A stretch of DNA of 64,000 bases. Origin: Doris montereyensis (Eukaryota; Mollusca; Gastropoda; Nudibranchia; Dorididae). The translations under genes and the position numbers were made by a program. This document shows positions 54,201 through 63,508 of this stretch, piece after piece. Within the stretch, counting starts at the first letter, position 1, and every line of letters starts with the position of its first letter. The notes under the pieces are model-generated. The model ran no database searches. It worked only from the letters and a program-made list of their open reading frames with translations, and was not told where the DNA came from. Location: assembly GCA_037039925.1 (NCBI GenBank), contig JAXRKP010000041.1, forward strand, positions 476,001-540,000. The letters are read 5' to 3'.

Positions 54201-57088
54201 TTTGCATTAATAACAACACGCTGATCCTGGACAAGTAAATCAAGGCATTTAACACGGTCGTATTCACATGCCAACATTAACGCGGTTTTACTGTCATCGC
54301 CCTTAATGTTCACGTCAATGTCATCGACACCCAACAGCTCCTTCACTTTCCAATCATGCCCCGATTTACTGGCCGTCATCAAGCGTGTGTAGCCAAAAGC
54401 CTTTCTGGTATTTATACCTGATTCTTGAACTGCATTATGGCCAAATTCCATGTTATCATTTTGTGCTTGGATTTCTACTAAGCTTAGCTCGTGACCACGC
54501 TCACGAGCAAAATCTATAACATAATCAAAACATCTAAGACGATTGCATTTCTTGGCTATCATTTTCATGGAAGCTAGAAATTCTGTAACGGTTGTTTCAT
54601 CTATTTTGATCTGATTATCGTAAATGAGACGCTTAACACATTCAATGTGGCCGTATTTGCACGCCAACATAAGAGCTGTCCATCCTCTTTGATCTTTGGC
54701 ATTCACGTCAATGTTTTTAACTCGAAGAAGCCGTTTGAGGCATTTAACGTGACCAAACTGGCATGAAAGCATCAAGGCTGTCTTGCCGTCAGAACGCCCC
54801 TAGAATTCACACACGTTTCTCTAATGCTGAGAAGACGGCTTACAATGTTTTGATATCCTGCAGACGTTGCCAGCATTAGCAGAGATCTGTCTTTTGTGTT
54901 CCTTTGATTGACATCAGTGTGTTTTGCTCTTAGAAACTTGTTAACCAGTGATGCATGTCCATGTAAACACGCTAACATCAAAGCTGTCATACCTTTGTTA
55001 TCACGTGCATCCGTGTCTGTGTCCTGATTATCAAGGAGATGTTGAACACATTTCAGACTGCCATTTTCACTTGAGTACATTAAGGCAGTCCACCCACTGT
55101 TGTCTTTTGCGTTAACGTTCATATGTTGGCTGAAACACTTCATTGTTTTCACGTCATCTCTTAAGCCTGCCAGCATCAGAAGAGTAATGTTTTTTCCATC
55201 CACTAATTCTTTGTCATAGTCTTTAATATGTGATGTTAACATAAAAGGTAGGATCTTTGATGAAGGTAGCCAACCATAACGAAGTTTCTGCCTTTACGGT
55301 CTGTTGCTTCCAGGTCTACTCCAGGAAAACGGACCAGGTGAAAGATAACATACTTATTTGCTAACATCAAAGCAGTTTCCCCATTAACATTTCTAACATT
55401 GACGTCTATACCGTTAACCGTAAGAAGTCTTTCTGCACATTTTGATCTTCTTTTCTCTTTGCACACGATCATTAAAGCAGTTTCTTTTTTGCTATTTGTA
55501 AAGTTTACATCAATTTCTTTTAATAGCACTAGGCTATTCACACAGTCAACCTTACCTTCTATACATGCAAGCATTAAGGCAGTGAGGTCATTTTTGTTTA
55601 CAACGTTAAGGTCAATATTTGGAAACTGAATGAGGCATTCCACACACTCCTTATGACCACTTTGACATGCAAACATCAATGCTGTCATGCTGTTTTCATC
55701 CTTACAATTAACATCAATTTTATTGTGCTGTAAGAGACATTTCAGACTCTCCTTATTACCATGGTGACACGCACACATGAGCGCTGTTCCTCCACCCTCT
55801 TTCTTTGCATTAATATCAATGTTGTCAGTCTCTACTACATGCTTGACACATTTATCATAATCATTAAGACATGCCAATATGAGAGCTGTTACTCCATCCA
55901 ATCTCTTTGCGTTAACATCAATATTGCTAGCCTCCACTAAACGTTTGACACATTTATCATGACCATTAAGACACGCCAACATGAGAGCTGTTCCTCCATC
56001 CTCTTTCTTTGAATTAATATCAATGTTGCTAGCTTCCAATAAACGCTTGACACATTTATCATGACCATTCTGACACGCAAACACGAGAGCTGTTCCTCTG
56101 TTCTTGATCTTGGCGTTAATGTCAATATTGTAAGCCTCCACTAAATGTTGGACACAATTATCATGACCATTCTCACATGCATACACAAGAGCTGTTCCTC
56201 CATTCTTCACCTTGGCATTAATATCAATGTTGTTAGTCTTCACTAAATGCTTGACACATTTATCATGATCTTTAAGACATGCCATTATGAGTGCTGTGTT
56301 TCCGTCATCTTTCTTTGCGTTAATGTCAATGTTCTTAGCCTTTACTAAATGCTCCACACATTTATCATGACCATTGTGACACGCAAACATGAGAGCTGTT
56401 CCTTCGTTCTTGGTCTTTACATTAATGTCAATATTTTTAACCTCCACTAAATGCTTGACACATTCATCATGACCATTTTGACACGCAAACATGAGAGCTG
56501 TTGGTTTGTTCTCTTCTTTGATGTTTGCATCAATATTGTAAGCCTTCACTAAATGTTGGACACAATTATCATGACCATTCACACACGCATACACGAGAGC
56601 TGTTCCTCCATTCTTCACCTTGGCATTAATATCAATGTTGTTAGCCTCCACTAAATGCTTGACACATTTATCATGATCATTAAGACATGCCATTATGAGT
56701 GCGGTGTTTCCGTCATCTTTCTTTGCGTTAATGTCAATGTTCTTAGCCTCTACTAAATGCTTGACACATTCATCATGACCGTTGTGACACGCAAACATGA
56801 GCGCCAAGTTACTCCATTCTCCTCCTTAGCGTTAATATCAATGCTTTTAGCCTCCGCCAAATACTTGACACAATCACCATGACCATTCTGACATGCAAAC
56901 ATGAGAGCCGTTCTTCTGGTCTCGTCCTTGGCGTTAATGTCAATGCTCTTAGCCTCCACCAAATACTTGACGTTGTCAACATCGCCATTAAGACAAGCAA
57001 GCCTGAGCTTGGCTTGTCCTTCCTCCGCATCTATGTGTGAAGATCGTGTTTCACCATATCTTTCCTTAAAAATATTGCTACTCGCCAT
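50799..57088 (-). CDS. Large intronless ankyrin-repeat protein gene (about 60 repeats), frame broken by eight small indels
   Basis: One gene read on the minus strand from ATG 57088 (MASSNIFKERYGETRSSHID) to a stop at 50799, about 2,090 codons when the shifts are ignored. Nearly all of it is ankyrin repeats of 33-34 residues of the form TALMFACHNGHDECVKHLVE followed by xxNIDINAKxxDGx, a classic helix-loop-helix protein-binding repeat. The exceptions are a roughly 30-residue N-terminus and a roughly 90-residue spacer near 54400-54620. No signal peptide, membrane segment or enzymatic domain is seen. There are no introns. The frame changes eight times, always between intact repeats and with almost no in-frame stops otherwise. 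Several changes lie in G/C runs, so consensus errors are likelier than decay. A cytosolic or nuclear scaffold role is inference from the family; the partner is unknown. Confidence 0.82.
51209..52765 (-). CDS. Ankyrin gene, segment 8 (about 15 repeats)
   Basis: 518 codons of a repeat sub-type pairing NTALMIACEFGSFECVDYLL and DINAVDKQHGMSALMYACIN with VNSLLQTANIDVNLKDATG. The last part (51450-51910) is nearly identical to segment 9, a roughly 610-bp duplication. It ends in CYRDSWTALLVFYKLKVLM; one more G in the run at 51259-51261 gives CYRGFLDCVVSLLQVEG, segment 9. Confidence 0.82.
   Translation of the reverse strand: MIIGQTALMLACGSASIDGIIILVQRADIDINAKDKEGNTALMWACKARNVTKIKCVNSLVQTTNIDVNLQEENGLTALMVVCAMGSFECVDCLLQVKDIDINAVDKQAATALMWACRHSDFKCVNSLLRAQNIDVNLKDIIGNTALMIACVVNSFECVDRLLQMKDVDINVVDKQRGMSALLWACRNGNVKCVNSLFLVLEAQNIDVNVNLKDVIGNTALMIACEFGSFECVDYLLQMKDVDINAVDKQHGMSALMYACINGKINSVNSLLQTANIDVNLKGATGNTALIIACYRGSFECVVSLLQVEGIDVNAADKHCGMSALMWACRKGDIKCVNSLLQTDDINVNLKNLIGYTALMIACELGFLKCVDRLLQVEDIDVNAVDKNGLSPLMFACMHNNIECVKSLLRADKIDVNIKDVIGSTALLIAYRQGSYECVDCLLQMKDVDINAVDKQHGMSVLMYAIKNGKINSVNSLLQTANIDVNLKDATGNTALIIACYRDSWTALLVFYKLKVLM
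52713..53222 (-). CDS. Ankyrin gene, segment 7 (about 4-5 repeats)
   Basis: Repeats such as RTALMCASLIRHPACVESLL and NTALMLACLRNNQMCVDLLL. One surplus base near 52756-52759 shifts INAKDDNGQTALMLA out of frame, ending the segment in NRTDGANVGMWFSLY. Confidence 0.8.
   Translation of the reverse strand: MCQFPPPEGLYKGQCNDYKRETALMVACGLGHVACVKALGQTEKIDINVKNENGRTALMCASLIRHPACVESLLSIKGINVNAKDNSGNTALMLACLRNNQMCVDLLLGHKNIDINTQNTTGLSALMYACLNSSIECIKRLAQIKNTDINAKDDNRTDGANVGMWFSLY
53150..53872 (-). CDS. Ankyrin gene, segment 6 (about 7 repeats)
   Basis: More diverged repeats (GISALLLACSVGHHDVVDRL, TALMIACRHGHHECVQRLIQ). It ends at MTTNGRPL and a stop. One more G in the run at 53162-53164 restores MTTNGETALMVACGLGH, segment 7. 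Confidence 0.82.
   Translation of the reverse strand: MWACLHGHSKLTDLFLQHRHKPNVNEKNKMGISALLLACSVGHHDVVDRLIKYEETDVDALDCMDLTALMIACRHGHHECVQRLIQDREIRMQVDDTEGNRCTALMLASRYCHDECTAQLLQVENIDINARDFDGHTAMTLACYWGNLKSVKQFVQMPALDINAANNKGTTALMFACLRGHADCVQELLQVDNLEINAEAKDGATALFSACYKGHVKCVNFLLQRDCIKVNAMTTNGRPL
53839..54171 (-). CDS. Ankyrin gene, segment 5 (about 3 repeats)
   Basis: Contains TVDKVDVNDRDKNNTTPLML and GWSALMYACENRSLGCLKCL. It breaks at MTPLCGRVYMDIVS near 53871-53876; one extra T or A there gives MTPLMWACLHGHSK, the start of segment 6. Confidence 0.8.
   Translation of the reverse strand: MHVGMAITIVDRLLTVDKVDVNDRDKNNTTPLMLASLSGKWRCVRRLLQEKQSIDVNARDDNGWSALMYACENRSLGCLKCLLRRCANVHVMDVKGMTPLCGRVYMDIVS
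54122..54775 (-). CDS. Ankyrin gene, segment 4 (repeats flanking a non-ankyrin spacer)
   Basis: Two to three ankyrin repeats, then about 90 residues without the repeat pattern (DETTVTEFLASMKMIAKKCN, ... DYVIDFARERGHELSLVEIQ), then repeats again from GYTRLMTASKSGHDWKVKEL. It ends at ACRDGHHDCRSFAYR; two bases missing near 54143-54146 would restore DCVDRLLTVDKVDVN. Confidence 0.8.
   Translation of the reverse strand: MMLSCQFGHVKCLKRLLRVKNIDVNAKDQRGWTALMLACKYGHIECVKRLIYDNQIKIDETTVTEFLASMKMIAKKCNRLRCFDYVIDFARERGHELSLVEIQAQNDNMEFGHNAVQESGINTRKAFGYTRLMTASKSGHDWKVKELLGVDDIDVNIKGDDSKTALMLACEYDRVKCLDLLVQDQRVVINAKGKRGWTALMFACRDGHHDCRSFAYR
54772..55242 (-). CDS. Ankyrin gene, segment 3 (about 4 repeats)
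   Basis: Contains GWTALMYSSENGSLKCVQHL, GMTALMLACLHGHASLVNKF and RSLLMLATSAGYQNIVSRLL. It ends in VNSRGVLTARQP and a stop. One more G in the run at 54797-54800 would restore the reading to NSRGRSDGKTALMLSCQFGH, the start of segment 4. Confidence 0.8.
   Translation of the reverse strand: MLTSHIKDYDKELVDGKNITLLMLAGLRDDVKTMKCFSQHMNVNAKDNSGWTALMYSSENGSLKCVQHLLDNQDTDTDARDNKGMTALMLACLHGHASLVNKFLRAKHTDVNQRNTKDRSLLMLATSAGYQNIVSRLLSIRETCVNSRGVLTARQP
55236..56807 (-). CDS. Ankyrin gene, segment 2 (about 15 repeats)
   Basis: Longest of the most regular part, 523 codons. Repeats are very alike (VKHLVEAKNIDINAKKDDGN) and alternate between two or three sub-types, indicating recent tandem amplification. 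It ends in RKGRNFVMVGYLHQRSYLLC and a stop; the next segment takes over in another frame near 55240-55290. Confidence 0.82.
   Translation of the reverse strand: MALMFACHNGHDECVKHLVEAKNIDINAKKDDGNTALIMACLNDHDKCVKHLVEANNIDINAKVKNGGTALVYACVNGHDNCVQHLVKAYNIDANIKEENKPTALMFACQNGHDECVKHLVEVKNIDINVKTKNEGTALMFACHNGHDKCVEHLVKAKNIDINAKKDDGNTALIMACLKDHDKCVKHLVKTNNIDINAKVKNGGTALVYACENGHDNCVQHLVEAYNIDINAKIKNRGTALVFACQNGHDKCVKRLLEASNIDINSKKEDGGTALMLACLNGHDKCVKRLVEASNIDVNAKRLDGVTALILACLNDYDKCVKHVVETDNIDINAKKEGGGTALMCACHHGNKESLKCLLQHNKIDVNCKDENSMTALMFACQSGHKECVECLIQFPNIDLNVVNKNDLTALMLACIEGKVDCVNSLVLLKEIDVNFTNSKKETALMIVCKEKRRSKCAERLLTVNGIDVNVRNVNGETALMLANKYVIFHLVRFPGVDLEATDRKGRNFVMVGYLHQRSYLLC
56753..57088 (-). 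CDS. Ankyrin gene, segment 1 (start codon and first three repeats)
   Basis: Starts at the only plausible ATG, with no in-frame ankyrin sequence upstream. After 30 residues the repeats begin (LRLACLNGDVDNVKYLVEAK). The frame is lost after EENGVT near 56807, where two surplus bases (or one missing) precede GCGCTCATG; the following frame resumes with ALMFACHNGHDECVKHLVEA. Confidence 0.8.
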   Translation of the reverse strand: MASSNIFKERYGETRSSHIDAEEGQAKLRLACLNGDVDNVKYLVEAKSIDINAKDETRRTALMFACQNGHGDCVKYLAEAKSIDINAKEENGVTWRSCLRVTTVMMNVSSI

Positions 57089-57655
57089 GTTTGCTCAGTG
57101 ATACACTAAGGCCACAACGACTTTCTTAGATCTTAATCAAATTACGTGAGGGAGACGGAGACCAACTTGCAGATGCGAACAAGATGTAACAGACTGGCTG
57201 AACATGACAGTAAAGTAACCGAGGCTATAAGTATAAGGTTGGCTGCAAACTGTAAACTGTGAGGACTTTCGTGTGAAGATTCAGGAAGCGGCGTCCTGTC
57301 AGGATATGCCATGAATGATGATGAATCAGTGATTGACCATCTGTGCTGTGCTGTCTGCGTACACGGCAAAAACACAACCAGCGTGGCAATGCAATCCTAT
57401 TACTATGTTCAACAATGTTCTCAGTCTTGTACTCAGTTATTCGTGTTTATTCACATGAATGCCACATTTACGACACTTTTCTATTGAGACCACAAAATCA
57501 ATTCTGAAAAGAAGAAAAACAAAAACAATTCGTTACACGCTTATAATGCATGGGAAAATGTCACTTGTCAGTGAAATAGCTTCACATTTCTAAAACTTTT
57601 TAAATTCTTTTTTTCTGCCACTCTTATTTATGCCTTTTTCTTTCTTTCTGTCTGT
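57089..57655. other. 5' flank of the ankyrin gene
   Basis: Presumed promoter region on the minus strand. No TATA box or other site can be assigned with confidence. A minus-strand open frame at 57142-57375 with a hydrophobic stretch (LILIASVTLLSCSASLLHLV) has no support as a gene. Confidence 0.4.
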
Positions 57656-57658
57656 CTG

Positions 57659-57689
<31 letters not shown>

Positions 57690-57705
57690 CTCTCTCTCTC
57701 TCTCT

Positions 57706-57766
<61 letters not shown>

Positions 57767-57767
57767 G
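57659..57767. repeat. (CA)n and (CT)n microsatellite
   Basis: About 14 CA units followed by about 40 CT units. Confidence 0.96.
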
Positions 57768-57921
57768 ATAGGTAGAAATAAAGATAAAACAAGAGTGAAG
57801 ATAGATTGGCAGACAGCTTTATAGTAATTTTAGATATAAATATATCATCAGAAAGATAGAAAGGACAGATAGACAGGTTGGTAAAAATAAATAGAAATAT
57901 AGACAAATAAAAAGATAGATT

Positions 57922-59297
57922 CCGGGCGGTGAGCAGATGATTGAACCATGAGCATTACCCACCATGAGTCTCCTCCTGCTCAGTGCTACCTTACAGGCCG
58001 ATCTTGATTGACTAAAGGCTAGGGGAGATAAACCTGACAGAAATTCACTACCTGCTGCCTTGCAGATGGGTCTTCGCTGACCAAAGGCTAAGGGAGTTAA
58101 CCTCCACAGAAAATCAAGACCAAGGCCCTGTATGGGGCCTCAAGGTGGCAGCCCCACCACCTACCTATTGTACAGTGGGTAATCACCTGCTTACCAAAAA
58201 CCAACCGATTCAGAGAAACAAAGATAATATATCCAGACTGAATTTGAGAAGATGACCTTGAAGACGAACACAGACATTGATTTTTGGACAAAATTCAAAG
58301 CAATAGATATTTTGGCTATCACAGAAAAAAAGAAAACATGACAAGAAATAAAGAATGTAGGATCAAATCATACTTTAATCTTCTCAGGAGTGGTACTGGT
58401 AGATGTCAAGGATAGATCGAAAGCAGGAGTAGGCCTCCTAATGCGTAAAAGACACGAAAAGCTATTATAAAGTTGGAAATTATTAGCTTGAGCTTATTAG
58501 AGGAAAACATTAAACCAAAAGGACGAGAAATTAATTATTAATCGCTTATGGACCCAAGGATGCCATCAAAGAAGAAAAACATAGTTTTGAAAACAAATTA
58601 CAAATAGCTTCAAATTCAAAGAATCTCAAACCAAAACAGGAATTAATGGTTTTAGAAGATTTAAATGCCATACTAGGCAACAATGTAGAGACATTAGGCG
58701 GAGTAATGGGTAAAGAAAGAGAGACAACGTCTCCGAATGGAGAGAGGCTAATAGACATTAGTCTAAAGAATAACATGAAAATAGCCAACACCTTTTTTCC
58801 ACATAGAGATATTCACAAATATAATAGTACAAGAGTAAATGAAGACAGAAGTGAAAAGTCAATGATAGACTACATAAAAGTTAGCAGTTCCCTTTTTCAC
58901 AGTACAATGGACGCAAGGGTAAACAGAGCAGCTAAAATATTTAGCGATCATCACCTGGTGATTTAAAAATGAGATTACTGACTGAGAAAATAAACAGAAA
59001 AGGAAAGAGAAAAAAGCTACTAAACTCAAATAAAAGAACTAAATAAACTAGAAGTAAAACAAATATACTAATCTAGGGATAAAAATATTTATCAGTGAAA
59101 GGCAGATTGATCTGAATGGTACTTTTTTTTAATGGCAGCACAATAGAAGAAAAGTTACAATTGTTTAAGGAAACACTCTTCAGTTGTACTGAAGAGGTCT
59201 GTAGTAGGAAACAAATTAAAGGTAGGAAAAGAACAGCATAGAATGTCAAAGCTAAGAGTAAGACCAAAGAAAAGAAGGAAGCCTGGAAGAAATAGTT
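57922..59297 (+). mobile_element. RTE-like LINE, copy 5, 5' part
   Basis: Starts with the family 5' end CCGGGCGGTG, then the two-unit 5' UTR and degenerate endonuclease: FKAIDILAITEKKKT, SKAGVGLLMRKRHEKLL, and MVLEDLNAILGNNVETLGGV, MIDYIKVSSSLFHSTMDARV, AAKIFSDHHLVI (58646-58966, an intact stretch). It continues through the linker to RRKPGRNS near 59290 and then stops. The rest of the element is replaced by unrelated sequence up to 59867. Confidence 0.85.
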
Positions 59298-59867
59298 AGA
59301 TCTGCTTGTTTCAAATTTCGTTTAACCAAATGTCCAGTTGTTCCACACTTGAAAATATTAACAGAATTTTTTCTGTATGTTTGAACAAGTTGATTTAAAT
59401 CTAGACCCGCTTAATCCCCGTCTTTTTGTCCATGGAGAATGGAGTCATAAATGAAAACGAAACTTCCCAATAATACCACACAAAGTCCCCTGGTTAACTT
59501 CAATATTGGTAAACAAATAGATACAACACCAATCAAAATAATAGTGCTAAGCACATAACACTATTTACACGTTAGACACTGTCAGTCGGTGTAAGCTGGA
59601 CTGGTCATGTAACTGTTGTAACGTAACTACGTGTATTTTAGTGCAGAGGCCATTGTGACGTGGCAGGTGGACCAAGATGGGACGAACGTCAAAGAATAAT
59701 GCATTTCATGCTGTATTAACAGAAATAAAAGGAAATGACACAAATGAAATGATTCAAGCTGCCGAGACCAGACGGTTTTAAAACTGATCATGCATTTCTT
59801 GATTGATTAGGATAAATAGAGGGCACAAATCATAAATTCTTCAGTTGACAAGATGTCCCAAGCCCAT
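59298..59867. other. Unrelated segment between the two ends of LINE copy 5
   Basis: 570 bp that replace about 1.9 kb of LINE. It contains a 34-codon frame at 59676-59780 (MGRTSKNNAFHAVLTEIKGN...) of unknown meaning. No repeat ends recognised. Confidence 0.5.
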
Positions 59868-59965
59868 GAAAATATCAGGACAGGGTAGCCTGGAGAAAGA
59901 TCATTCCAGTTCCAGGTAACTAAACCCATACACTAGAAGGTAGAATGGGAATTGATAAAGAAAGA
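59868..59965 (+). mobile_element. RTE-like LINE, copy 5, 3' end
   Basis: CAGGACAGGGTAGCCTGGAG, AAAGATCATTCCAG, ACACTAGAAGGTAGAATGGG and TTGATAAAGAAAG match the last 95 bp of copies 1 and 2. A (GATA)n-rich tail follows at 59965-60035, the kind of short-repeat tail RTE elements leave. Confidence 0.85.
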
Positions 59966-60044
59966 TAGATAGATAGGTAAATAAACAGAAAGATGAATTG
60001 ATAGATAGATAGATAGGTAGACAGATAATAGATATAATGCAGTT

Positions 60045-60780
60045 GCGTCTCGATGTTCCGAACACTTGCGTTCTGAGCAAGTAATGTGGATTATCGAAAC
60101 ATCCGAATTATCCCATCCCCGATCAAAGTATCACACCGTGAATCAGCAAATTGCCTCAGAACTTACAGTAATGAAGGCCTGGTGCACTTTACGGACACTT
60201 AGTACTATGAAGTTGTTTATCAATGTCCAGATCTGTGTGTCTTTTCTCTCTCTGACTTGTGCTGCAGGTTTCTCGCCACACAATTTACACTATGCCCGGA
60301 GAAGAAGAAGAAGAAGAAGAAAAAGAAGAATAAGAAGACAAAGAAGAAGAGGAAAAAGAAGAAGAAGAAGAAGAAGAAGAAGAAGAAGAAGAAGAAGAGA
60401 AGAAGAAGAAGAAGAAGAAGAAGAAGAAGAAGAAGAAGAAGAAGAAGAAGAAGAAGAAGAAAGAAGAGGAAGAAGAAGGAGAAAAGAATAAGAAAAAGAA
60501 AAGAGGAGAGAGAGAGGGTGAGAAAGAAGAAAAAAGAGAGACAGAGACAATTGCTCAATTTTATGGCGGTAGTGGTGTTAGGAAAGGTAAGTCGGGTGGC
60601 TTTAATGTGCTGTCAGCGGACTTGTTAGACTATCTCGAACTGCTGAGTGTTCAATTGTTCCAAAATTAGGTGTTCGGATCTGGAATCCTGAATTTCCGTA
60701 TTATCGGGAAAGAAGACAAAATCTGTCCCCAACTCATCTGTGCCTCCGGATTATCAAAGTCCTGACTATCGAGACATGAC
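60045..60780. mobile_element. Pogo-like MITE with internal (AAG)n
   Basis: Left end AGTTGCGTCTCGATGTTCCG, right end in reverse complement AGTCATGTCTCGATAGTCAG. Inner blocks GGATTATCGAAACATCC and GGATTATCAAAGTCC are typical of pogo/Tigger-like terminal regions. The centre is occupied by the (AAG)n tract at 60299-60545. Target duplication not clear. Confidence 0.65.
60299..60545. repeat. (AAG)n microsatellite
   Basis: About 60 AAG units with GAGAGG and AAAAGA variants toward the right end. Poly-Lys, poly-Arg and poly-Glu frames are artefacts. Confidence 0.96.
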
Positions 60781-61039
60781 TTTATGTTAGTTTGAGTATC
60801 TCAGTCTTATGTTGTACAATCCACTCTCTCAATCTCACACTGTATGACGCCGAGCCGAAAAATCATATTCAGTCACCAAAGACAGCTTCAACTGAAAGTT
60901 TCTCCAAAAACGCCAACCGACTTTCGTTAAAACATTTTTTATTCCCTACCATGAACTAAGCCTCAATTTCTTATCTCACCTTTTCAAAATAAACGTATTC
61001 TTTCCAGAGACATAAGACTACAATTCTTTAAAAGTGCCC

Positions 61040-61560
61040 AAAATTGAATGTAATCTTACTATAGTGCAGATCTAGATTTAGATGTAGCTCAAGGAATAAT
61101 ACAATCGTACTCAAAATTTTGCATTTACAAAATTATATTTGTAGGCCCTATTTTTGTAATGGTGTAGGATATTATTTACACTTCTGCGCAACAACTTCTG
61201 AATACCCCTTACAGTCAATAAGAAGGCGTGACAACACAAGAAACGGGAACAAAGCTTATTTGGTCAATCAATCACAAGAAAATTACTGCAGTTACAAGTA
61301 GCTTGAGTTATAGTTATAGGGATCTGAAACAAAAGTAACATGGTTCTAGCCTTTGAGTATTTCCATATAAAATTTCAGCTTTATTGGTTGCTTCATAAGG
61401 TCAGGAGGTGTGCCAGAAAATCAGTGAATTATTTTTCGGTGGGTAAGATACACATAGATTCTCCATCTATTTTTCGTTTTCTTCTTATTCTTCATCTCCT
61501 TCTCTGGCATGTCTTCTAGATATGATCTAAATCTAGAATAGATGTAGATCTAGATCTGGT
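61040..61560. repeat. Dispersed AT-rich repeat, first copy
   Basis: AATGTAATCTTACTATAGTG, AGATGTAGCTCAAGGAATAA, TCAATAAGAAGGC and ATATAAAATTTCAGCTTTAT recur in order at 62068-62420 (AATGTAATCTTACCGTACTG, TAGATCTAGGAATAATAAAA, TCAATAAAAAAGC, ATATAAAATGTCAGCTCGAT). Clusters of AGATCTAGATCTAG lie beside both. Class unknown. Confidence 0.65.
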
Positions 61561-62067
61561 CGGCATTTCTTTAAGATGTGATGTCCCGTTTAACCCAGAA
61601 ATGAGCGTAGCTAAAAACAATGGCCAGGTCATGTTTAAATTTTATGCTAAATAGTGTTAACTTTCAGATATATAAGTATTTTATTGAGTATCAATGGGCC
61701 GTAAACATAAACCGTGCGCAAGTTGCGCCACTGTCGGTGACTGCAGAAGCATGCGTAATGGTAAACATAAATAATGCTTAAGTCCTGTGCATGCGCAATA
61801 CGGTCTAAAAAAGTCGCCGCAACCTACGCCTGTGAAAAATTGCACTAACACTTGTCTAGTTACGCATGAATTTTGTCAATGGGGAAATAATAGAAAAAGA
61901 GAAAATTTGGGTTCTGAATCGAAAATAAAAGAATTTTAACATGACTGCTGGTTTTTCTTTGAATTTTTTTACTCTCATGGGTCCTTTTCTGAAATAGTTA
62001 GGTCTAGATTATAGATCTATTCTAGATCTAGAGATCTAGATGTAAACCTAGATTCTAGATCTAAACA
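61561..62067. other. AT-rich DNA with clustered TCTAGATC motifs
   Basis: No gene. Overlapping AGATCTAG and TCTAGATCT strings at 61525-61560 and 61995-62060 resemble those at 26996-27110 and 62420-62440. Confidence 0.5.
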
Positions 62068-62440
62068 AAATGTAATCTTACCGTACTGCAGATGTATTGA
62101 GATATATATGATTTAGATGTAGATCTAGGAATAATAAAATAACTCAAAACTTTAGGACTGATGAGCCTGCAAAATTAATTTTCGTATATTTGTAGTGGCA
62201 TTGGCTGGATATATTGATTTGTTTACACATCTTCACAACTTCCGTGTGTCAATAAAAAAGCATGATAATAAATCTGTATGGAATGACAACAAAACTAGAT
62301 TTCTAGATATAATTTGTTTGGTTAATTAAAATGAAGGATCACAGTTCACGCCTTTAGAATTTGCATATAAAATGTCAGCTCGATTGGTTGCAGAAAGTAA
62401 GACCCAGCGAGTTAAAAGATAGATCTAGATCTAGACAGAA
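62068..62440. repeat. Dispersed AT-rich repeat, second copy
   Basis: See the copy at 61040-61560; about 1,030 bp separates corresponding points. Direct orientation. Confidence 0.65.
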
Positions 62441-62469
62441 ATTATGTAGATAGATGTTAAGTCCTACGT

Positions 62470-62532
62470 AAGTACATACGTACGTACGTATGTATGTATG
62501 TATGTATGTATGTTTGTACGTATGTATGTTTA
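62470..62532. repeat. (TACG)n / (TATG)n tetranucleotide repeat
   Basis: ACGT-type units grading to TATG units with two interruptions (TTTG). Confidence 0.92.
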
Positions 62533-62611
62533 TAACATGTGTGAATATTTTTGTGTTGTGTCCTCAGGACTGCATCAGCTTTTTGTTGTGAGTAACACAC
62601 CTATGATGTGT

Positions 62612-62612
<1 letters not shown>

Positions 62613-62693
<81 letters not shown>
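62613..62693. repeat. (CT)n microsatellite
   Basis: About 40 units with one C-rich interruption. Followed directly by the first copy of a 130-bp duplicated segment. Confidence 0.95.
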
Positions 62694-62695
<2 letters not shown>

Positions 62696-62823
62696 TCAAA
62701 AATTTGAAGAATTATCGAGCAGAATTTGTTTCCAAACAGTAACGTAAGTAGACTATAATGTTATTACAGCGTACTGAGGACTACGATACAGTATTAACGA
62801 AGTTAGGAAGAAACCCGGGTCCG
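62694..62823. repeat. Direct repeat, copy 1 (130 bp)
   Basis: TCGAGCAGAATTTGTTTCCA, ACGTAAGTAGACTATAATGT, TATTAACGAAGTTAGGAAGA and AACCCGGG recur at 63380-63508 with about 90 percent identity by eye. Both copies follow a (CT)n tract. Confidence 0.9.
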
Positions 62824-63040
62824 AAAAGACAAAAATGTTTAAGCACACCCCGGGTCCCAATAATCACTCCCTTTTTCCTACCTCTCACCACAGAACACTA
62901 AAACAGTTTTAGTGTTCTGTGCTTCTCACCTCTTGTGGCTGCCTTGCGCAATATGAACCAAGAAAGCTTCGTTAACTCTGCAAAAATATTCTCAGAACAG
63001 GGTCAAAGGTCGTGGAGTTCTCTTTGCATGTACAAAAACA

Positions 63041-63376
<336 letters not shown>

Positions 63377-63379
63377 TGT

Positions 63380-63508
63380 TCAAAAGTTTGAAAAATCGTC
63401 GAGCAGAATTTGTTTCCAAGCATTCACGTAAGTAGACTATAATGTTATTACAGTGTAGCGAGGACTACGATATAGTATTAACGAAGTTAGGAAGAAACCC
63501 GGGACAGC
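63380..63508. repeat. Direct repeat, copy 2 (130 bp)
   Basis: See 62694-62823; the spacing is about 685 bp and includes the longer (CT)n tract. To its right (63510-63745) I see sequence with no recognised feature. Confidence 0.9.

Noticed and set aside
50799..57088. Bacterial or viral origin of the ankyrin gene because it is intronless
   Set aside because: Surrounding DNA is typical host sequence with host SINE/LINE families, remnants decay into the same neighbourhood, and intronless ankyrin arrays occur in animals; no feature points to transfer.
57142..57375. Minus-strand frame with a hydrophobic segment upstream of the ankyrin gene
   Set aside because: No similarity, low-complexity composition, and it lies in the probable promoter region.
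59676..59780. Short frame MGRTSKNNAFHAVLTEIKGN as the start of an HMG-box or Maelstrom-like protein
   Set aside because: Only a vague resemblance over about 12 residues, a stop after 34 codons, and no donor site in a suitable place.
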